NCBI RefSeq assembly: GCF_001905845.1
Contig: NZ_LIVZ01000006.1
Coordinates: 496,001 to 560,000 of the forward strand
Origin: Streptomyces sp. TSRI0107
GTDB taxonomy: Bacteria > Actinomycetota > Actinomycetes > Streptomycetales > Streptomycetaceae
Direction: 5' to 3'
DNA length: 64,000 bases
Notes under the pieces: generated by a model
Database searches by the model: none
The model's input: the letters and a program-made list of their open reading frames with translations, nothing else
What the model was told of the DNA's origin: nothing
Translations under genes and position numbers: made by a program
Part shown: in pieces, positions 50,271-58,795 of the stretch
How positions within the stretch are numbered: position 1 is the first letter of the stretch
Layout: every line of letters starts with the position of its first letter

Positions 50271-51392
50271 TCAGCTCAGGCCCTCGATGGTGGTGCGGAC
50301 CTTGGTGATGATCTCGTCGGGGATCGGCGCGTAGCCGGCGTCGGCGAGCAGGCCCTGGCCGTCCTCGCTGGCGATGTAGTTCAGGAACGCCTTGGTGGTG
50401 GGCAGGGTCTCCGCCTTGTTGCCCTTGTCGCAGACGATCTCGTACGTGACCAGGGTGATCGGGTAGGCGCCGTCGGCCGAGGTCTTGTAGTTGATGTCCA
50501 GGGCGAGGTCCTTGCCCTGGCCGACGATCTTGGCGTCGGCGATGGCCTTGGTGGCGCCCTCGGTGGAGGCCTTGACCGGCTCGGCGGCGCCCGTGTCGAT
50601 GGCGACGACGTCCATGCCCTCGGCGTAGGACAGCTCCATGTAGCTGATCGCGCCGGAGACCTGGGAGACCTGCTGGGCCACGCCGGAGGAGCCGGACGCG
50701 GACTGGCCGCCCTTGGCCTGCCAGGCCTTGCCGCCCTCGTACTTCCAGTTGTCCGGGGTGGTGGCGATCAGGTACTTGGTGAAGTTGTCCGTGGTGCCGG
50801 ACTCGTCCGAGCGGTGGAAGGCCTGGATCTTCAGGTCGGGAAGGTCGGCCTCGGGGTTCAGCTTCTTGATCGCCGCGTCGTTCCACTTGGTGATCTTGCC
50901 GTCGAAGATCTTGGCGATCGTCGGGGCGTCCAGCACCAGGTTCTCGACACCCGGGACGTTGTAGGCGAGCGCGATCGGGCCGCCGACCATCGGGAGGTCG
51001 ATGCCCTGACCGCCCTCGCAGACCTCCTTGGAGGCGGCGATCTCCTCGCTGTCCAGCGCGGAGTCCGAACCGGCGAAGGCGACCTGGCCCTGGTTGAACG
51101 CGGTGATGCCGGCGCCGGAGCCGGAGCCCTTGTAGTTGATCTGGACGCCCTGGCAGGCGGCGGCGAACTGCTTCACCCAGGCGTCGATGGCGTTCTTCTG
51201 CGCGGACGAGCCGTCTGCGAGCAGCTGACCCTTGGCGTCGTCACACTGGATCGAACCGGAGGGCTTGGCGGCGCCCGTCGCGTCGCCGCTGTTGCCGGTG
51301 TCGTCGGAGCCGCACGCCGTGAGGGCCAGGGCGCCGGAGACGGCGAGAGCACCGAGGGTGAGGGCCCGCCGGTTCATGCGCTGAAGCTTCAC
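50271..51392 (-). CDS. pstS: Phosphate-binding lipoprotein PstS
   Basis: This 373-residue lipoprotein starts at a GTG at 51392 after AAGGA. Its signal peptide ends in the lipobox ALTAC (Cys about residue 27). Phosphate-binding segments include LADGSSAQKNAI, GSGSGAGITAF, AGSDSAL and HRSDESGTTDNFTKYL. It captures phosphate outside the membrane and hands it to PstCA. It is first in the operon and lies behind a strong PHO box, so PhoP should induce it strongly under phosphate limitation. Confidence 0.96.
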   Translation of the reverse strand: MKLQRMNRRALTLGALAVSGALALTACGSDDTGNSGDATGAAKPSGSIQCDDAKGQLLADGSSAQKNAIDAWVKQFAAACQGVQINYKGSGSGAGITAFNQGQVAFAGSDSALDSEEIAASKEVCEGGQGIDLPMVGGPIALAYNVPGVENLVLDAPTIAKIFDGKITKWNDAAIKKLNPEADLPDLKIQAFHRSDESGTTDNFTKYLIATTPDNWKYEGGKAWQAKGGQSASGSSGVAQQVSQVSGAISYMELSYAEGMDVVAIDTGAAEPVKASTEGATKAIADAKIVGQGKDLALDINYKTSADGAYPITLVTYEIVCDKGNKAETLPTTKAFLNYIASEDGQGLLADAGYAPIPDEIITKVRTTIEGLS

Positions 51393-51826
51393 TTTCGGGA
51401 GTTCCTTCCGGGAGCCGCCGTCCTGAATCCGGCGGCGTGCGAAGTCTGGGTGTGACGGACGCGGTATCGAGGTCGCGCCCGTCATCAGCAAGGCCGAAAT
51501 TAGGCAGATCAGGTGAAGCCGCCTATGGCCGGAAGTGAACGGGGGGTGAACCCCTGCGGTCGGTGCGGTTAGGTCACGGAATGCTTACGGGGAGAGCACA
51601 TGGAGGTCCCGGCAACCCTGGCTCCAACCCGCACGTGAGTTCGACAGCGCGGGCCTCGCATGGCGAACAAAAGGGTCATTTGCGTGGAAGGTACACCACA
51701 CCGTGCGGCCACCGGGAGTACCCGATCGTGTATCGCGCTCCGGCCCGCACCACAGCGCGTGGAACCCCCGGCCCGCGGCCCCCGTCTCGTTCAACGACAA
51801 CACGTTGCGGGCGAAGGCGGCAGCAC
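51393..51826. other. 434-bp intergenic region between pstS and oxidase
   Basis: This stretch holds the pstS 5' leader and promoter (to about 51551) and the promoter region of the oxidase gene. Between 51560 and 51826 I see scattered possible -10 hexamers and one CGACAACACG stretch, but no conserved gene, RNA family or clear repeat. Translations crossing it have unnatural composition. Confidence 0.6.
51508..51551 (-). promoter_or_regulatory. PHO box of pstS
   Basis: On the reverse strand, 11-nt direct repeats GTTCACCCCCC and GTTCACTTCCG (51530-51551) match the Streptomyces PhoP consensus unit. They are followed by weaker units GCCATAGGCGG and CTTCACCTGAT. A -10 box TAATTT lies 9 nt further downstream near 51496-51501. 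This indicates induction by PhoR-PhoP under phosphate limitation. Confidence 0.88.
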
Positions 51827-53389
51827 ATGGAACGGCGTACGTTCATCGGCGGCGGTACGGCCGCCCTCACGGCGACGGTCTCGGCGGCGGCCTGCAGCGG
51901 CGGCACCGGCCGCGCGGAGGCCACGGGCACCACCACCTCCACCGCCGCCGGTACGACGGCCCGCACCACGACCACCAAGGCCTCCGCGAGCCTCGGCGCC
52001 CTCGCCCGCGACCTCGACGGCACCCTGATCCGCCCCGGCGACGCCGACTGGTCCACCGCCCACCGCCTCTACAACACTCGCTTCGACGCCCTGAAGCCCG
52101 CCGGTGTCGCCTACGTCGCCCACGCCGACGACATAGCCACCGCCCTCGCCTACGCCCGCGCCCACGAGATGCGCGTCGCCATCCGCAACGGCGGCCACTC
52201 CTACGCGGGCTGGTCCTCCGGCGACGGCCGGCTGATCATCGACGTCTCCGAGCTGAGCCGGGTCCGGGCGAGCGGCGGCTCCGCGGTCGTCGGCGCCGGC
52301 GCCAAACTGATCGACGTCTACCGCGCGCTCGCCGCGAAGGGCACGACGATCCCCGCCGGCTCCTGTCCGACCGTCGGCGTCTCCGGCCTCGTCCTGGGCG
52401 GCGGACACGGAGTGGTCTCCCGGGCGTACGGCCTGACCTGCGACAGCCTCACCCGGGCCACCCTCGTCACCGCCGACGGCAAGCGGATCACCGCCGACGC
52501 CGACCACCACAAGGACCTCTTCTGGGCGCTGCGCGGCGCGGGCAACGGCAACTTCGGCGTCGTCACCGAACTGCACTTCCGCACCCACCCGGCCCCGCAG
52601 GCCGTCACCGGCTACCTGACCTGGCCGTGGGCGAAGGCGGCGGCGGTGGTGAAGGCGTGGCAGGAGTGGGGCCCGGACCAGCCGGACGAGATCTGGTCCT
52701 CCCTGCACCTCGCCAAGTCGGCGGGCGGAAACCCCACGGTCTCCGTCGCCGCCTTCTCCCTCGGCACATACGGCGAACTCCAGAACGCCGTCGACCGCCT
52801 CGCCGACCGCGTGGGCGCCTCCGCCTCCTCCGTCTCCCTGCGCCGCCGCTCCTACGAGGAGGCGATGGAGATATACGCCGGCTGCGCCTCCTTCACCTCG
52901 GACGCCCAGTGCCACCTCCCCGGCGACGTCCCCGGCCGCGACCCGCAGGGCGCGCTGGGCCGGGAGACCTACACGGCCCGCTCCGACTTCTTCGACCGCT
53001 CGATCTCCGCGTCGGGCATCCAGACCCTGCTCTCCCAGATCGGCTCGGTGCGGGGCGGCGCGGGCAGCATCGCGCTGACGGCACTGGGCGGCGCGGTGAA
53101 CCGCGTCTCGCCGACGGCGACGGCGTTCGTACACCGCCGTTCACGGATGCTGGCCCAGTACCTCGTCTCGTGGCGGGCGGGCACGTCCGGCACCGACGCC
53201 CAGGCGTGGCTGAATACCGCCCATCAGGCGATGCGCCCGCACGCCTCGGGCGCGGCCTACCAGAACTACACCGACCCGACCCTGAAGGGCTGGCGCAAGG
53301 CGTACTACGGCGACGCGGCCCCGCGCCTGACGAAGCTGAAGCGGACGTACGACCCGGGTCGGCTCTTCACGTACCCGCAGGCGCTGTGA
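51827..53389 (+). CDS. Secreted FAD-linked oxidase (BBE type, bicovalent)
   Basis: This 520-residue oxidase starts with a Tat-like and lipobox signal (MERRTFIGGGTAALTATVSA then AAC). The FAD domain has RNGGHSYAGWSSGDG, where the His is the usual 8-alpha attachment site, and PAGSCPTVGVSGLVLGGGHG, where the Cys occupies the 6-S attachment site. It therefore probably carries flavin bound by both links. The BBE tail is present near the C-terminus (YQNYTDPTLKGWRKAYYGDAAPRLTKLKRTYDPGRLF). Such enzymes oxidise sugars or alkaloid-like alcohols to make H2O2. The substrate is unknown. Confidence 0.9.
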   Translation: MERRTFIGGGTAALTATVSAAACSGGTGRAEATGTTTSTAAGTTARTTTTKASASLGALARDLDGTLIRPGDADWSTAHRLYNTRFDALKPAGVAYVAHADDIATALAYARAHEMRVAIRNGGHSYAGWSSGDGRLIIDVSELSRVRASGGSAVVGAGAKLIDVYRALAAKGTTIPAGSCPTVGVSGLVLGGGHGVVSRAYGLTCDSLTRATLVTADGKRITADADHHKDLFWALRGAGNGNFGVVTELHFRTHPAPQAVTGYLTWPWAKAAAVVKAWQEWGPDQPDEIWSSLHLAKSAGGNPTVSVAAFSLGTYGELQNAVDRLADRVGASASSVSLRRRSYEEAMEIYAGCASFTSDAQCHLPGDVPGRDPQGALGRETYTARSDFFDRSISASGIQTLLSQIGSVRGGAGSIALTALGGAVNRVSPTATAFVHRRSRMLAQYLVSWRAGTSGTDAQAWLNTAHQAMRPHASGAAYQNYTDPTLKGWRKAYYGDAAPRLTKLKRTYDPGRLFTYPQAL

Positions 53390-53404
53390 GGTCGGGCAGG
53401 AACC

Positions 53405-54118
53405 TCAGGCGGCGAGGTCCCGCTCCTCAGCCGCCCCGGCGCTCTCCGTGCGGGTGCCCGCGATCACGGCGTCCCGGCTGTCGGCCGACGGCCGCTTGCG
53501 GATCAGCCACCCCACGCGCGGCGACCGCTCCATGGCCTTGGCGACCGGCGTGAGCAGCGCCATGGCGACGGGCGAGAGCAGCAGCGCGACGGCGGTGCCG
53601 AGCGCGAAACCACCCACGACGTCCGTCGGGTAGTGCACGCCCATGTAGACCCGGCAGAACCCCTCGAACAGCGCGAGCCCGATCCCGACGAGGCCGAACT
53701 TCCGGTTGGCGACGAAGAGCCCGACGGCGATGGCCATGGTGATGGTGGCGTGATCACTGACGAACGAGTAGTCGGTCTTCCCGGTGACGAGCACTTCCAG
53801 ACCGTCGTGCTCCAGGAACGGCCGGGGCCGCTCCACGAACCCGCGTATCGGTACGTTCACCAGCACGGCGACACCGGCCGCGAGCGGCGCCCACACGAGC
53901 GCGGCGACCGAGGAGGCCGCCTCCTCCGCGGACCCGGCCCGTCGGCGCCCCGTCCACCAGCACCACAGCACGAGCAGCACGACGGCGAGCAACAGCCCGT
54001 ACTCACCGACGTACTCCATGACCCGGTCGAACCAGTGCGGCGCGTCCTTGGCCAGGCCATTGATGTCGTAGAGCAGCTCGACGTCGGGGTTCGACCCGGA
54101 TTGCGCGAGTCCAGCCAT
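53405..54118 (-). CDS. PAP2-family membrane phosphatase
   Basis: This 237-residue protein has five or six helices and the PAP2 motifs: VERPRPF (motif 1, without the usual Lys six residues before RP), SFVSDHATI (motif 2, SDH in place of SGH) and CRVYMGVHYPTDVVGG (motif 3, R and H present). The first motif change suggests altered catalysis or a distinct substrate such as undecaprenyl pyrophosphate. The start is the ATG at 54118. Its upstream region has three 13-bp tandem repeats. Confidence 0.87.
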   Translation of the reverse strand: MAGLAQSGSNPDVELLYDINGLAKDAPHWFDRVMEYVGEYGLLLAVVLLVLWCWWTGRRRAGSAEEAASSVAALVWAPLAAGVAVLVNVPIRGFVERPRPFLEHDGLEVLVTGKTDYSFVSDHATITMAIAVGLFVANRKFGLVGIGLALFEGFCRVYMGVHYPTDVVGGFALGTAVALLLSPVAMALLTPVAKAMERSPRVGWLIRKRPSADSRDAVIAGTRTESAGAAEERDLAA

Positions 54119-54195
54119 GGTGCAGCGGCCCCTTCGTCGTCATCTCACCGGCGCACTCCGTCCATGCGCCGTCTGCCACCCCCGTGGTCCGTAGA

Positions 54196-54234
54196 TCGAT
54201 CGGCTAGGTCGATGGGCTAGGTCAATCGGCTACG
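54196..54234. repeat. Three 13-bp tandem repeats upstream of PAP2 gene
   Basis: TCGATCGGCTAGG, TCGATGGGCTAGG and TCAATCGGCTACG follow one another at 54196-54234. On the reverse strand each unit reads C(C/G)TAGCC(G/C)AT(C/T)GA, giving evenly spaced TAGCCG/TAGCCC hexamers and a TTGACG and TTGACC. The array lies 78-116 bp before the PAP2 start and could be a regulator-binding array or a set of overlapping promoters. Confidence 0.75.
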
Positions 54235-54369
54235 TCAACAGGAACGCACGGTCCCGGCCTCCGCGTTCCACAATCCACTGAATGATCACGCAGACGTTAT
54301 CGAAGAGAGACACATCGCCGCAGCTCAGGGGTGCACCTCACGCTCGGTTCAAGCCGCTCTCGACTGCCG

Positions 54370-55371
54370 TCAGACGGCCGAGGGCAACGCTTTTGCGCCA
54401 TCCTCGGTCACCCTGGTCGCCCCGAAGTACTTACGGGTGTCGATCGGATCGAACCGGATCACGGCCCCCGTGTACGGCGCGTCGATCATGTACCCGCCGC
54501 CCACGTAGATCCCCACGTGATCGATGGCCCGCGAGTTGGACGGATCCGGCGAGAAGAACACCAGGTCCCCCGGCAGCAGCTCCTCCCTGGAGGGATGCGG
54601 CCCCGCGTTGTACTGATCGTTGGCCACCCGCGGCAACGTGATCCCCACACTCTCGTACGCCGCCTTGGTCAACCCCGAACAGTCGAACCGTCCCCCCTGC
54701 TCAGGCGTACCGTTCCCACCCCACAGATAGGGCGTCCCGAGCTTCTTCTGCGCGTAGTGGATCGCGCCGGCGGCCTGCTTGGAGGGGTCCAGGCGGGTGG
54801 TGGGGGCGGCGAAGCTGTCCTCGAGGGTGGTGATGATCTGGACGTAGTTCTGGGTCTCCTTGTACGGCGGCACGCCCCCGTACTTGATCACGGCGTACGC
54901 GCCCGCGTTGTAGGCGGCGAGCATGTTCTTCGTGGGGTCCCCGGGCACGTCCTTCACGTACTTGGCGAGGGTGCAGTCGTACGACGCGGCCGATGGAATC
55001 GCGTCATTCGGGTCCCAGACGTCACGGTCGCCGTCCCCGTCACCGTCGATCCCGTGCGTGGCCCAGGTGCCGGGGATGAACTGCGCTATCCCCTGCGCGG
55101 CGGCCGGGCTCTTGGCGTTCGGGTTGAACCCGCTCTCCTGGTAGAGCTGGGCGGCGAGCAGCGCGGGGTTGATGGCGGAGCACAGGTTGCCCCACTTCTG
55201 CACCAGCGGCTGGTACGCGGCGGGCACCGACCCCTTGGCCAGCGTCTTGCTGCCGCCGCTCACGCCGTTGACGAGGTTCCCGGCGACGATGTACACCCCG
55301 ACGACGAGCAGCATCACGAAGCTCAGGCCCATCGCGAGCGCGACACCACCGGCCACCCATACTTTTCGCAC
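54370..55371 (-). CDS. Two-domain peptidoglycan hydrolase (SLT plus NlpC/P60)
   Basis: This 333-residue protein has an N-terminal membrane anchor (WVAGGVALAMGLSFVMLLVV). Residues ~55-165 form a lytic transglycosylase domain with the catalytic Glu in LYQESGFNPNAKS and the motif AQGIAQFIPGTW, followed by AYNAGAYAV. Residues ~210-333 form an NlpC/P60 domain with Cys in GRFDCSGLTKAAYE, His in IDHVGIYVG and LPGDLVFFSP. SLT-NlpC/P60 fusions such as TcpG, TraG and Orf14 are the wall-opening component of Gram-positive type IV secretion systems. The T4SS-like operon begins 4.3 kb away, so a link is plausible. Confidence 0.9.
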   Translation of the reverse strand: MRKVWVAGGVALAMGLSFVMLLVVGVYIVAGNLVNGVSGGSKTLAKGSVPAAYQPLVQKWGNLCSAINPALLAAQLYQESGFNPNAKSPAAAQGIAQFIPGTWATHGIDGDGDGDRDVWDPNDAIPSAASYDCTLAKYVKDVPGDPTKNMLAAYNAGAYAVIKYGGVPPYKETQNYVQIITTLEDSFAAPTTRLDPSKQAAGAIHYAQKKLGTPYLWGGNGTPEQGGRFDCSGLTKAAYESVGITLPRVANDQYNAGPHPSREELLPGDLVFFSPDPSNSRAIDHVGIYVGGGYMIDAPYTGAVIRFDPIDTRKYFGATRVTEDGAKALPSAV

Positions 55372-55448
55372 GGCTCAACCCTCCCCCATTCCGGACCCGT
55401 TCATCGCGGCTTCGACGGCGCGCCCGCCGAGTCAGCCCTCTTTTCGGC

Positions 55449-57203
55449 CTATTCGACGTGGAATCCGGTGCAGCCGATGCTTTCGTAGTCGGTGGGGCTG
55501 CTCCCCACGTGGTACAGCACGACCGTCCAGTCCCCCGGGTCGTTGGCCACGGGGATCGCCGGCTCAGCGGTGCCCTGGAAGTGGCTCTGGAAGTCGTCGG
55601 GGTAGGTCAGCTCGACGAAGCCGCCGTCCTTCCAGTGCGTGTAGATGTCCACGGGCTTGCTGGTGTAGCCCATGTTCTTGTTCTCCATCACGATGTCGGC
55701 GTACGGCTTGCCCGTGTCGGGGTCGATCTCGTGCGGGGGCTTCACGCCGACGGAGACGTAGTAGGGCTCGGGCTTCTTCGGCTTGTTCTCGGCGTACTTG
55801 AAGCGGAAGCCGATGCGTGCCTGCCGGGTGACGAACGCGGCGGCGGGATCGTCGACGTCGCCCACACTCGTCTGGAGTTCTCCGGATGGGCTGACGGCGC
55901 CGATGAGCGCGCACTCGCCCACCCCGTACGCCGCCTCGTCGGGATCGTCGGACAGCGTCCAGTAGTCCCGGGAGACCCTGTTGTTCTCGATGTAGGCGGG
56001 CGGCGGCTTCGGCTTGGACTTCGCGGAACTTCCCGTCCCACTGGCGGAGGGTGACACCCCGTCGGCCCGCTGCCCCTCGTGTCCTCCGTCCAGCGCCCGC
56101 AGGGCCACGGCCGAACCCGTCCCCACGACGACCGCGACGGCGAGTGCCACGATCCAGGGCGTACGACGGGACCGGGCCCGTTCCGGCACGACGGTCGGCG
56201 CCGAGGGCGCGAGGGTCGGGACGTACCCGGGGCCGACGGTGGGTGAAGCGGCGGGCCCGACGGCCGGCGCGTACGCGGGCGCGGCCGGCGCCCCGTGCCC
56301 GGCCGGCACCAGCCCGGCCGCGACGGCCTCAGCCAGATCCCGCGGCACAGTGGGCACCTCACTGCCGGTGAGGCGCCCGTAGTACGGGTCCTCGGCGATC
56401 CCGCTGCTCACCGCACACCGCGCGATGACCGTCTCCAGCGGCGGCCGCCGGTCCGGGTCCTTCGCCACGCACTCCTCGATCAACGCGGCCAGCTCCGGCT
56501 CGACCCCGGCGACGTCGATGTCCTCGTGCACCACGCGGTACGACACGGCATGCGTCGGCCCCGAACCGTAGGGCGGACGGCCGGTCACGGCGTAGGCGAT
56601 GGTCGCCCCGAGAGCGAACACATCGGCGGCGGAACCCACCTGACCGCCGGTCATCACCTCGGGCGCCGAATAACCGGGTGTGCCCGGGGTGAATCCCGTC
56701 TGGGTGAGCGCGGTGTCCGCCACGCCCCGCGCGATGCCGAAGTCGATGAGCAGCGGTCCCTGCGGCGAGAGGATCACGTTCTGCGGCTTGAGATCCCGGT
56801 GCGTCACACCGTGCGAGTGCACCACGGCCAGCGCCTCGGCCAACGCGGCGAACAACCGTCGCCCACTGCCGGCGGGAAAGGCACCCTGCCCCTGTACGGC
56901 CTTGGCGAGCGTGGGCCCGGAGACGTACTCGGTGGCCAGCCAATACGGCGCCGCCTCCAACGAGGCGTCGATCAGATTCGCGGTAAACGCACTCCGCACC
57001 GCCCGCGCGGTCTCCACCTCCCGCCGGAACCGCGCGAGAGCCTCCGGATGATCGGTGATCTCATCCCGGATCACCTTGATCGCCACCAGCCGCCCACCAG
57101 GCGACCGCCCCAGATAGACCTGCCCCATCCCCCCGGCCCCCAGCCGGGCGAGCAGCGTGTAGGGACCTATGTGCGCGGGATCCCGGTCTCTGAGTGCGTC
57201 CAC
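55449..57203 (-). CDS. Ser/Thr protein kinase with extracellular domain
   Basis: This 584-residue kinase starts at the GTG at 57203. The kinase domain spans residues 10-270: glycine loop LGAGGMGQVY, catalytic Lys in VAIKVI, HRDLKPQNVI, DFGIARG and the activation segment ending GTPGYSAPE. A Pro/Ala-rich linker leads to one membrane helix (WIVALAVAVVVGTGSAVAL) and a ~180-residue extracellular domain of unknown fold with two Cys (GECALIGA, IGCTGFHVE). It lies beside the wall hydrolase and T4SS-like genes on the opposite strand from the operon, so it might sense the wall and control either. This is inference. Confidence 0.88.
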   Translation of the reverse strand: MDALRDRDPAHIGPYTLLARLGAGGMGQVYLGRSPGGRLVAIKVIRDEITDHPEALARFRREVETARAVRSAFTANLIDASLEAAPYWLATEYVSGPTLAKAVQGQGAFPAGSGRRLFAALAEALAVVHSHGVTHRDLKPQNVILSPQGPLLIDFGIARGVADTALTQTGFTPGTPGYSAPEVMTGGQVGSAADVFALGATIAYAVTGRPPYGSGPTHAVSYRVVHEDIDVAGVEPELAALIEECVAKDPDRRPPLETVIARCAVSSGIAEDPYYGRLTGSEVPTVPRDLAEAVAAGLVPAGHGAPAAPAYAPAVGPAASPTVGPGYVPTLAPSAPTVVPERARSRRTPWIVALAVAVVVGTGSAVALRALDGGHEGQRADGVSPSASGTGSSAKSKPKPPPAYIENNRVSRDYWTLSDDPDEAAYGVGECALIGAVSPSGELQTSVGDVDDPAAAFVTRQARIGFRFKYAENKPKKPEPYYVSVGVKPPHEIDPDTGKPYADIVMENKNMGYTSKPVDIYTHWKDGGFVELTYPDDFQSHFQGTAEPAIPVANDPGDWTVVLYHVGSSPTDYESIGCTGFHVE

Positions 57204-57302
57204 GGGAAACGACCATGCCACACACGCCAGTTGCCACGAAGTGCACCCGGCACTGAGTTCCCGTTCACGACAATCGTTTCGCGACGGAGGGGAGGGACCT
57301 GA

Positions 57303-57746
57303 ATGCGGCACGGCAGGTCCACGATCGAACGGCTGTGGCAGGAGTACGGGCTGCCCGCCGCGGATGGGCTCTACTTCCCCGACGGCAGAGCGTTCGAGGT
57401 ACTGGTCGCTCCGGAGGAACCCACAGGGCTCCGCGTCGGAGGGGCCTTCGACGTCGACCGGCTGCTGTCCGAGGAACCCGACCTGATCTCACACGTCGAC
57501 GGGTTGACCGCCCTCGAGCTGCCCGGCGGGGACATCCTGTGGGCGGGCGAAGGCTCCCACGGCTCAGATGGCTTCTTCGGCCGTGTCACCCCCGGCCGAG
57601 GCCTCGTGTGGGCGGTCTTCCTGGAAGAGGCCAATCCGTTCGGCACCATCGAGCTCTCAGCACGAGCCGGAACCTTCACGTCGACGCTCGGGGTGAGCAT
57701 CACCATCGACATCGACGACCCGGTGCGCGGCGAAGGGCGGCCCTGA
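57303..57746 (+). CDS. Hypothetical protein, beta-rich
   Basis: This 147-residue protein (MRHGRSTIERLWQEYGLPAA...) has an excellent GGAGGGGAGGGA site. A C-terminal segment reads GTIELSARAGTFTSTLGVSI. I do not recognise a family. The layout is mildly reminiscent of small immunity-type proteins, but no toxin gene is nearby. Codon use is less extreme than in the neighbours (several A/T third bases), so recent acquisition is possible. Confidence 0.75.
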   Translation: MRHGRSTIERLWQEYGLPAADGLYFPDGRAFEVLVAPEEPTGLRVGGAFDVDRLLSEEPDLISHVDGLTALELPGGDILWAGEGSHGSDGFFGRVTPGRGLVWAVFLEEANPFGTIELSARAGTFTSTLGVSITIDIDDPVRGEGRP

Positions 57747-57776
57747 AGACGAACCGGGCCCGCAGAGCCGCCCGGC

Positions 57777-58697
57777 TCACCCCGCCTTCACCGCGAACGT
57801 CACCCCCGTCATCTCCTCCGACACATCCCACAGCCGCCGCGCCGCCACCGGATCACTCGCCGCCGCCGTCCGCCCCACCAGCGTCGGCGCGCCCCGCATC
57901 TCCGCGAGTCCGTCGGGGCCGACGTAGCTCGCGCCGGGGAGGTCCGCCACCGCCGCGTACAGCGTGGGCAGGGCGCCCGCCCGGTCGTCCTGGGCGACGA
58001 GGCGGTTGCCGAGCTGCATGAGGGCCCTGGACAGGGGGTTCCCGGCGTGGCTCTGGAGGTTGGTGGCCGCGTACCCCGGGTGCGCGGCGAGCGCGCGGAC
58101 AGTCGAGCCGGCCTCCGTGAGGCGGCGCTGGAGTTCCAGCGTGAAGAGCAGGTTGGCCAGCTTGGACTGGGCGTAGGCACGCTGCGGGTTGTAGCCGGCC
58201 GTCAGGTTCAGGTCGTCGAAATGGATCGCCGCGCCGGGCCAGCGGTGGGCGCCGGACGCGACCGTGACCACCCGGTCGGTGATGTACGGCAGCAGCAGGT
58301 TGGTCAGCGCGAAGTGCCCCAGGTGGTTCGTGCCGAACTGCATCTCGAAGCCGTCCCGCGTCTGCCGCTGCGGCAGCATCATCACGCCGGCGTTGTTGAT
58401 CAGCAGATCCAGCGGGCGCCCTTCCCACGCCTTCGCGAACTCCCGTACGGACGCCAGGTCCGCGAGATCCAGCCGCCGCACCTCCGTACTGCCGCGCGCC
58501 TCCGCCGCGGCCGCGCGCCCGCGCTCCTCGTCGCGTACGGCGTAGACGACATGCGCCCCCGCCCGCGCCAGCTCCTGCGCCGCGACCCGCCCGATACCGC
58601 TGTTCGCGCCGGTGACGACCACCGTCCGCCCGGAGAGGTCGGGCAGTCGGCTCGCGTTCCACTTGGCCGGCCGGGCCGGCTTGCTCGTAGTAGCCAT
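57777..58697 (-). CDS. Short-chain dehydrogenase/reductase
   Basis: This 306-residue SDR has the cofactor loop VTGANSGIGRVAAQEL (TGxxxGxG), NNAG in LLINNAGVMM, a catalytic Ser in VTVASGAHRW and YAQSK (YxxxK). It resembles the retinol dehydrogenase/WW-oxidoreductase-like subgroup. The ATG at 58697 lies about 6 nt after a TACTTT -10 box. It is divergent from a TetR gene, with two copies of a repeated operator between them. The TetR protein is its likely repressor, and the substrate may be the inducer. Confidence 0.9.
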   Translation of the reverse strand: MATTSKPARPAKWNASRLPDLSGRTVVVTGANSGIGRVAAQELARAGAHVVYAVRDEERGRAAAAEARGSTEVRRLDLADLASVREFAKAWEGRPLDLLINNAGVMMLPQRQTRDGFEMQFGTNHLGHFALTNLLLPYITDRVVTVASGAHRWPGAAIHFDDLNLTAGYNPQRAYAQSKLANLLFTLELQRRLTEAGSTVRALAAHPGYAATNLQSHAGNPLSRALMQLGNRLVAQDDRAGALPTLYAAVADLPGASYVGPDGLAEMRGAPTLVGRTAAASDPVAARRLWDVSEEMTGVTFAVKAG

Positions 58698-58715
58698 GAC
58701 CCCAAAGTAGGCACC

Positions 58716-58767
58716 GACAACAATGCTGTCAACGACAACAATGATGATGGTGACAACAAAGCTGTCA
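58716..58767. promoter_or_regulatory. Two direct copies of a TetR operator
   Basis: GACAACAATGCTGTC (58716-58730) and GACAACAAAGCTGTC (58752-58766) differ at one position. Each has palindromic ends GACA and TGTC. They are spaced 36 bp apart in the 98 bp between the divergent SDR and TetR genes. Binding by the TetR product would cover both leaderless promoters. Confidence 0.78.
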
Positions 58768-58795
58768 GCGCCAACATCGAGATACGATGACCCTC

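Noticed and set aside
51590..51700. Riboswitch-like stretch before the oxidase gene
   Set aside because: Fragments such as GGTCCCGGCAACCC recall cobalamin-riboswitch pieces, but no conserved core or pairing pattern follows.
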